From contig NZ_CP031843.2 of assembly GCF_003606325.2 (NCBI RefSeq), positions 1,612,001-1,676,000 of the forward strand: a stretch of DNA of 64,000 nucleotides, in the 5' to 3' direction. Numbering within the stretch: position 1 is the first letter of the stretch; each line of letters begins with the position of its first letter. The position numbers and the translations under genes were made by a program. Of this stretch, positions 63,001-64,000 are shown piece by piece. The stretch comes from Bartonella kosoyi. GTDB lineage: Bacteria > Pseudomonadota > Alphaproteobacteria > Rhizobiales > Rhizobiaceae. Under the pieces are notes generated by a model. The model was not told where the DNA came from and searched no databases. It worked only from the letters and a program-made list of their open reading frames with translations.

Positions 63001-64000
63001 CCGCTGCCAATTGACCACTATTGTGAAGCTCCCCTGTTTTGATGGCAAAATCTCGTGCCGCTAAAACTGATGTTGCCTCATCAACCAGAACACCTGGTGC
63101 TACAAAAAGAATATCTCCCGTCCCACCCTCATCTGTCACGGCTTGCAACCGTGCATGGTGAATATCAAGGGCATTGGTGCTGTTAAAATCTAAACCACCA
63201 TACGTTAATTCGCTTCCCGAAACATCAATATGATCTGCAATTAAATACAGCGTTTGAGGCGTGTAAATATGAGAACGATTATTGCTTAAATCCAGTCTCG
63301 GTGCTGTCAACCTCACATCCCCCAGAACAGACAGCACATTCTCAACACTAATCCCTCCTGATACCGATGTCAGTGTTGCTGTGCCGTAGCCTATGATCTG
63401 ATCATAATAAATATCGTTGCCAGCAAAAAGGTCAATATTTTCACCACTGATAATATGTCCAACCTTTATCCCTTTTTCTGCTGTGATCGAAAGAGAACCT
63501 TTATCATAAAAAACAAGATCACCGGAAGGATTCGAAGGACTTGCCTGAGAGGCAACAAAATCTAACCCTGTCATCAATGTGCCAGCATCAAGGCTGCCAC
63601 TCTTCAAAACAGCATCTCCACCCGCCATCAGCGAAGAAAAATCAACCGCTCCACCATCAATGTCTGCCTTTCCATAAGCAATCAGTTGTCCAAAATGAAC
63701 TCCAGCATCAGGTTGTGTATGAATGACAACATTATCATGAGAGAGGATTGTTTGAGAAACAGATAGCCCGTTATGAGAAACCAGTGTGATATCTCCCGCT
63801 CCATAAATGCTTTCAGCAACAATCGCACCTTGACTACTCTGGAGATCAACACCCCCATGGCTTCCCAAAACAAGATTTCCAGCAGCCCCCGTTGCTGCCA
63901 TATCAACCCCACCGGCTAAAAGATACGCCCTGATATCACCACCGGCATGTGCTTTTAAATTGCCCCCAGACAAAACAGTGCCAGCAATGGTCAGATCACC
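57038..64000 (-). CDS. fhaB: FhaB/CdiA-type filamentous haemagglutinin, C-terminal 2320 residues (N-terminus beyond window)
   Basis: Open from base 64000 to the stop at 57038, so the signal peptide and TPS secretion domain lie outside. The visible part is a long beta-helix: repeats such as GGDITLVSHNGL and NISAAHDINVLPG, haemagglutinin repeats (SGKDLHVLGSEVQATDNLFL), a large non-repetitive segment around 61.4-62.7 kb, then the pre-toxin region (VGFGAGATGGGGSMSAS at about residue 1830). The final ~300 residues form the A-type C-terminus: SMHSRGTLTGG at about 2170, FDPIGTVVG, THKCYGD. I see no VENN or other classical CDI boundary motif. Secretion would need an FhaC/HecB transporter, not in the window. 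The stop overlaps L1 by ATGA. Confidence 0.9.
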   Translation of the reverse strand, partial: GDLTIAGTVLSGGNLKAHAGGDIRAYLLAGGVDMAATGAAGNLVLGSHGGVDLQSSQGAIVAESIYGAGDITLVSHNGLSVSQTILSHDNVVIHTQPDAGVHFGQLIAYGKADIDGGAVDFSSLMAGGDAVLKSGSLDAGTLMTGLDFVASQASPSNPSGDLVFYDKGSLSITAEKGIKVGHIISGENIDLFAGNDIYYDQIIGYGTATLTSVSGGISVENVLSVLGDVRLTAPRLDLSNNRSHIYTPQTLYLIADHIDVSGSELTYGGLDFNSTNALDIHHARLQAVTDEGGTGDILFVAPGVLVDEATSVLAARDFAIKTGELHNSGQLAAGQNLAFSVTGDLTNSKTGLIYVKGHGALKVDGALLNDAGVVMAEGDLSFTNVAGTGKSLSLVNKAGLIQAGGNLLIQTKTLQNEADSTPVITEKKEYRDISFQKPEGSDQLSDGMLYQEDPNLWGKGHEHQDDKLIGKGHVELYLDIPLWNSKEETYGTATLKNGTVYKAFTWEHKSIKKEFSVHHYKWNGDSWGGWFLPNKNWSHMTEETVTQTFSHKPAAQGMIQSHGNLIINADDIENHYSIIEAGGNADIQAKTLTNLGATTYKNVYLGCQANTDAYCYAYNADGSRNGSLDIDNGSIRHISSEVTDTVSGLVQAGGTLNLVVDQLNNKAAEGSITGDAHFEAKAVGGNPLEALNGLTGAGALFTPKVDLNNSGDLSEGLPLPKPQSGGVGGTLPNQNFIYETRADFLDVGKFYGSAYFLNRIGYKPDREIFFLGDAYFEKQLIEKQMRDLVGQGLGKGAFIPGSDAIEQVKSLLDVGAEYAKAHNLVFGEPLSEEQLASLEAPMVIYVRQQVKGMDVYAPVLYIPEKDRASFVSAGALIMGDDVNITSQNTSTSTIINSGRIAANHQLHVHGGDILSQGGHFAAGGDAVLLAENNIRLDAGRTMVDGVETVLNTNALSTGGNATVFAKQDITASGVKVTTGGDLAMVTEEGNLTIGAAETHHHSEHSDASMHQQSEVNSGGSTTLVSGKDLHVLGSEVQATDNLFLQAKENVSIDATRNSANSHRGEQTSHVAVHNGSHLSSGKDTTVLSGKDIHVSASDIDAKGNVALGAQGDITIDTKSDEMEYHLQNKNLKVDMQASRAVGSSINAGGDITAIAGQDGKPHDLTITGSSVTADGKVGLKASHDILINNAENSLQYEMSYHKEGGAFSSSKSQHNKIDATQVSGSLISGGKGVAIDSGNNTKVVASILTAGKIGETSGEKTPEDQAKADITIHSGGNILIKGAQEKYDQQAQSSESGFLSSKSSDTSQSHTTTVSSILGATGNIITQSDKETTITASHMIANEDINVAGQSVTIDGMTDHHESHSETHETGFGVGSGKGFVSIYGSEGKVQNEESFEHQGSSLNGKNITITAEKEDVNVVGSDFNARENINVSAAHDINVLPGHNSHSTSSKEERTGFGFQFEKSKSGASVGVGVAGAKDKGDQWENTNTPSNFHAGNDANFNAGNDVNFKAANVSADRDVNVNAGNNITLSESYDTSNVQETHEKTFAGVTASADIGVLGTVQGLKDSADRMNNKDGNNTVMNGILTGMKINHLFTKGREFVDWLSGNTGERGNITKGLSSSLGGFGGSTKDVLANMAGASGSVSVGFKSEKAEASSQVSTATTTTIEGRRSVNINAHNGNIHGVGADIIAGTNPIYVLDNDAQSGNINMTAGQNITFESAKNTQSTQNNNESTSMSVGYGYGTGGAGATGSAAFSQGEGSSDEVHHKNSHIIGTGTVHTNSGQNTTLNGAVVSANRVEMSVGGDFSITSQSDTGKTSSKQNSVSVGFGAGATGGGGSMSASLNKDKSSSDYHSVVEQSGIKAEAGGFDITVTGTTNLTGGIIASSASADKNSLTTGSITTSDITNSAHATASSHGFSLSGNDTIKNITKNVLNHGKAKDGAEGETKSAISDGTIILTNTTGQRSMGQDAGEIIGSLNRNTAAAHQAVAPIDATSLEGAVHNRLDMINDLSDEGFGYWDKVRKIVLRVDHPVGEVAHDENGNVLYLTDENGEYIKGSDGKYITLYNFLKPEEENHLQKGSDGNVYMFYNGIFNSPDDAAGNAVQMAVYNNGHLYFTYFPQAEDPLVELGIAFYQKFLEGNIGGLSNSTKKFQDFITRYGNEGAIVSMHSRGTLTGGNGLRDLEERGIHGIGEKTDIYLYGPAGNSLSIANAHYYVSDGKKDHVYLQNHLFDPIGTVVGLNPPTAYKVPLKFPYVLFPPATPMIEQVGAIRGHNPSTTHKCYGDASDACKHDYGTHHNAIIYAPHAILDNLGLGYLWRKK

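Noticed and set aside
57038..64000. Classical CdiA boundary motif (VENN or similar)
   Set aside because: Not found in the visible sequence, so I do not assign the locus to a defined CdiA class.

Overview
The window is A+T-rich alphaproteobacterial chromosome that I read as Bartonella, probably a rodent-associated lineage. The pointers are the very-long-chain fatty acid/lipid A cluster (acpXL to lpxXL), CpdR, the hfq-hflX pair, a podovirus-like structural gene cluster and a large filamentous-haemagglutinin locus next to it. Genus placement rests on gene content and recognisable protein sequence, not on a database search.

Region 1 (1-23.3 kb) is core chromosome: 5'-part of ctaA (leaves the left edge), a Wzz/Wzc-like membrane protein with a degenerate kinase domain, hflX and hfq, a 1.5-kilo-residue membrane-anchored coiled-coil protein, the malic enzyme maeB, the acpXL-fabF2XL-fabF1XL-adhXL-lpxXL operon for the C26/C28 acyl chain of lipid A (with no fabZXL in its usual place and with one ketosynthase lacking its catalytic residues), mazG, an A-type Fe-S carrier, tRNA-Pro, an hsp20 gene preceded by a ROSE-like RNA thermometer, a serine-less alpha/beta hydrolase, cpdR and tRNA-Val.

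Region 2 (about 23.3-50.5 kb) is a phage-derived block. Read along the minus strand it runs TerS-like, TerL, portal, scaffold, N4-gp56-type capsid, two tandem small capsid-associated paralogues, adaptor, P22-gp10-like tail protein, internal virion/ejection-type proteins with a transglycosylase, two collar-domain tail proteins, a giant Ala-rich coiled-coil tail fibre, then endolysin and overlapping Rz/Rz1 spanins. It has an integrase and an AlpA-like gene at the right end but no recognisable replication or CI/Cro early region. It carries three toxin-antitoxin pairs (YafQ/DinJ-like, HigBA-like on the opposite strand, RelBE-like). It may be a defective prophage or a domesticated gene-transfer-agent cluster of the kind known from Bartonella.

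Region 3 (50.5-64 kb) is the most interesting part. The 3' two thirds of a FhaB/CdiA-type two-partner-secreted protein is followed by three orphan C-terminal modules, each paired with a small lipoprotein gene. Each C-terminus carries a lipase-like H-S-R-G motif with candidate Asp and His partners. Each overlaps its lipoprotein gene by ATGA. Two toxin/lipoprotein types alternate (A-B-A-B) and the lipoprotein type follows the toxin type. I interpret this as a contact-dependent-inhibition-like array of phospholipase-type toxins with periplasmic lipoprotein immunity proteins. One lipoprotein gene is off-frame at a run of nine C, and one orphan module carries an in-frame stop. A strong minus-strand terminator at 50.5 kb closes the array.
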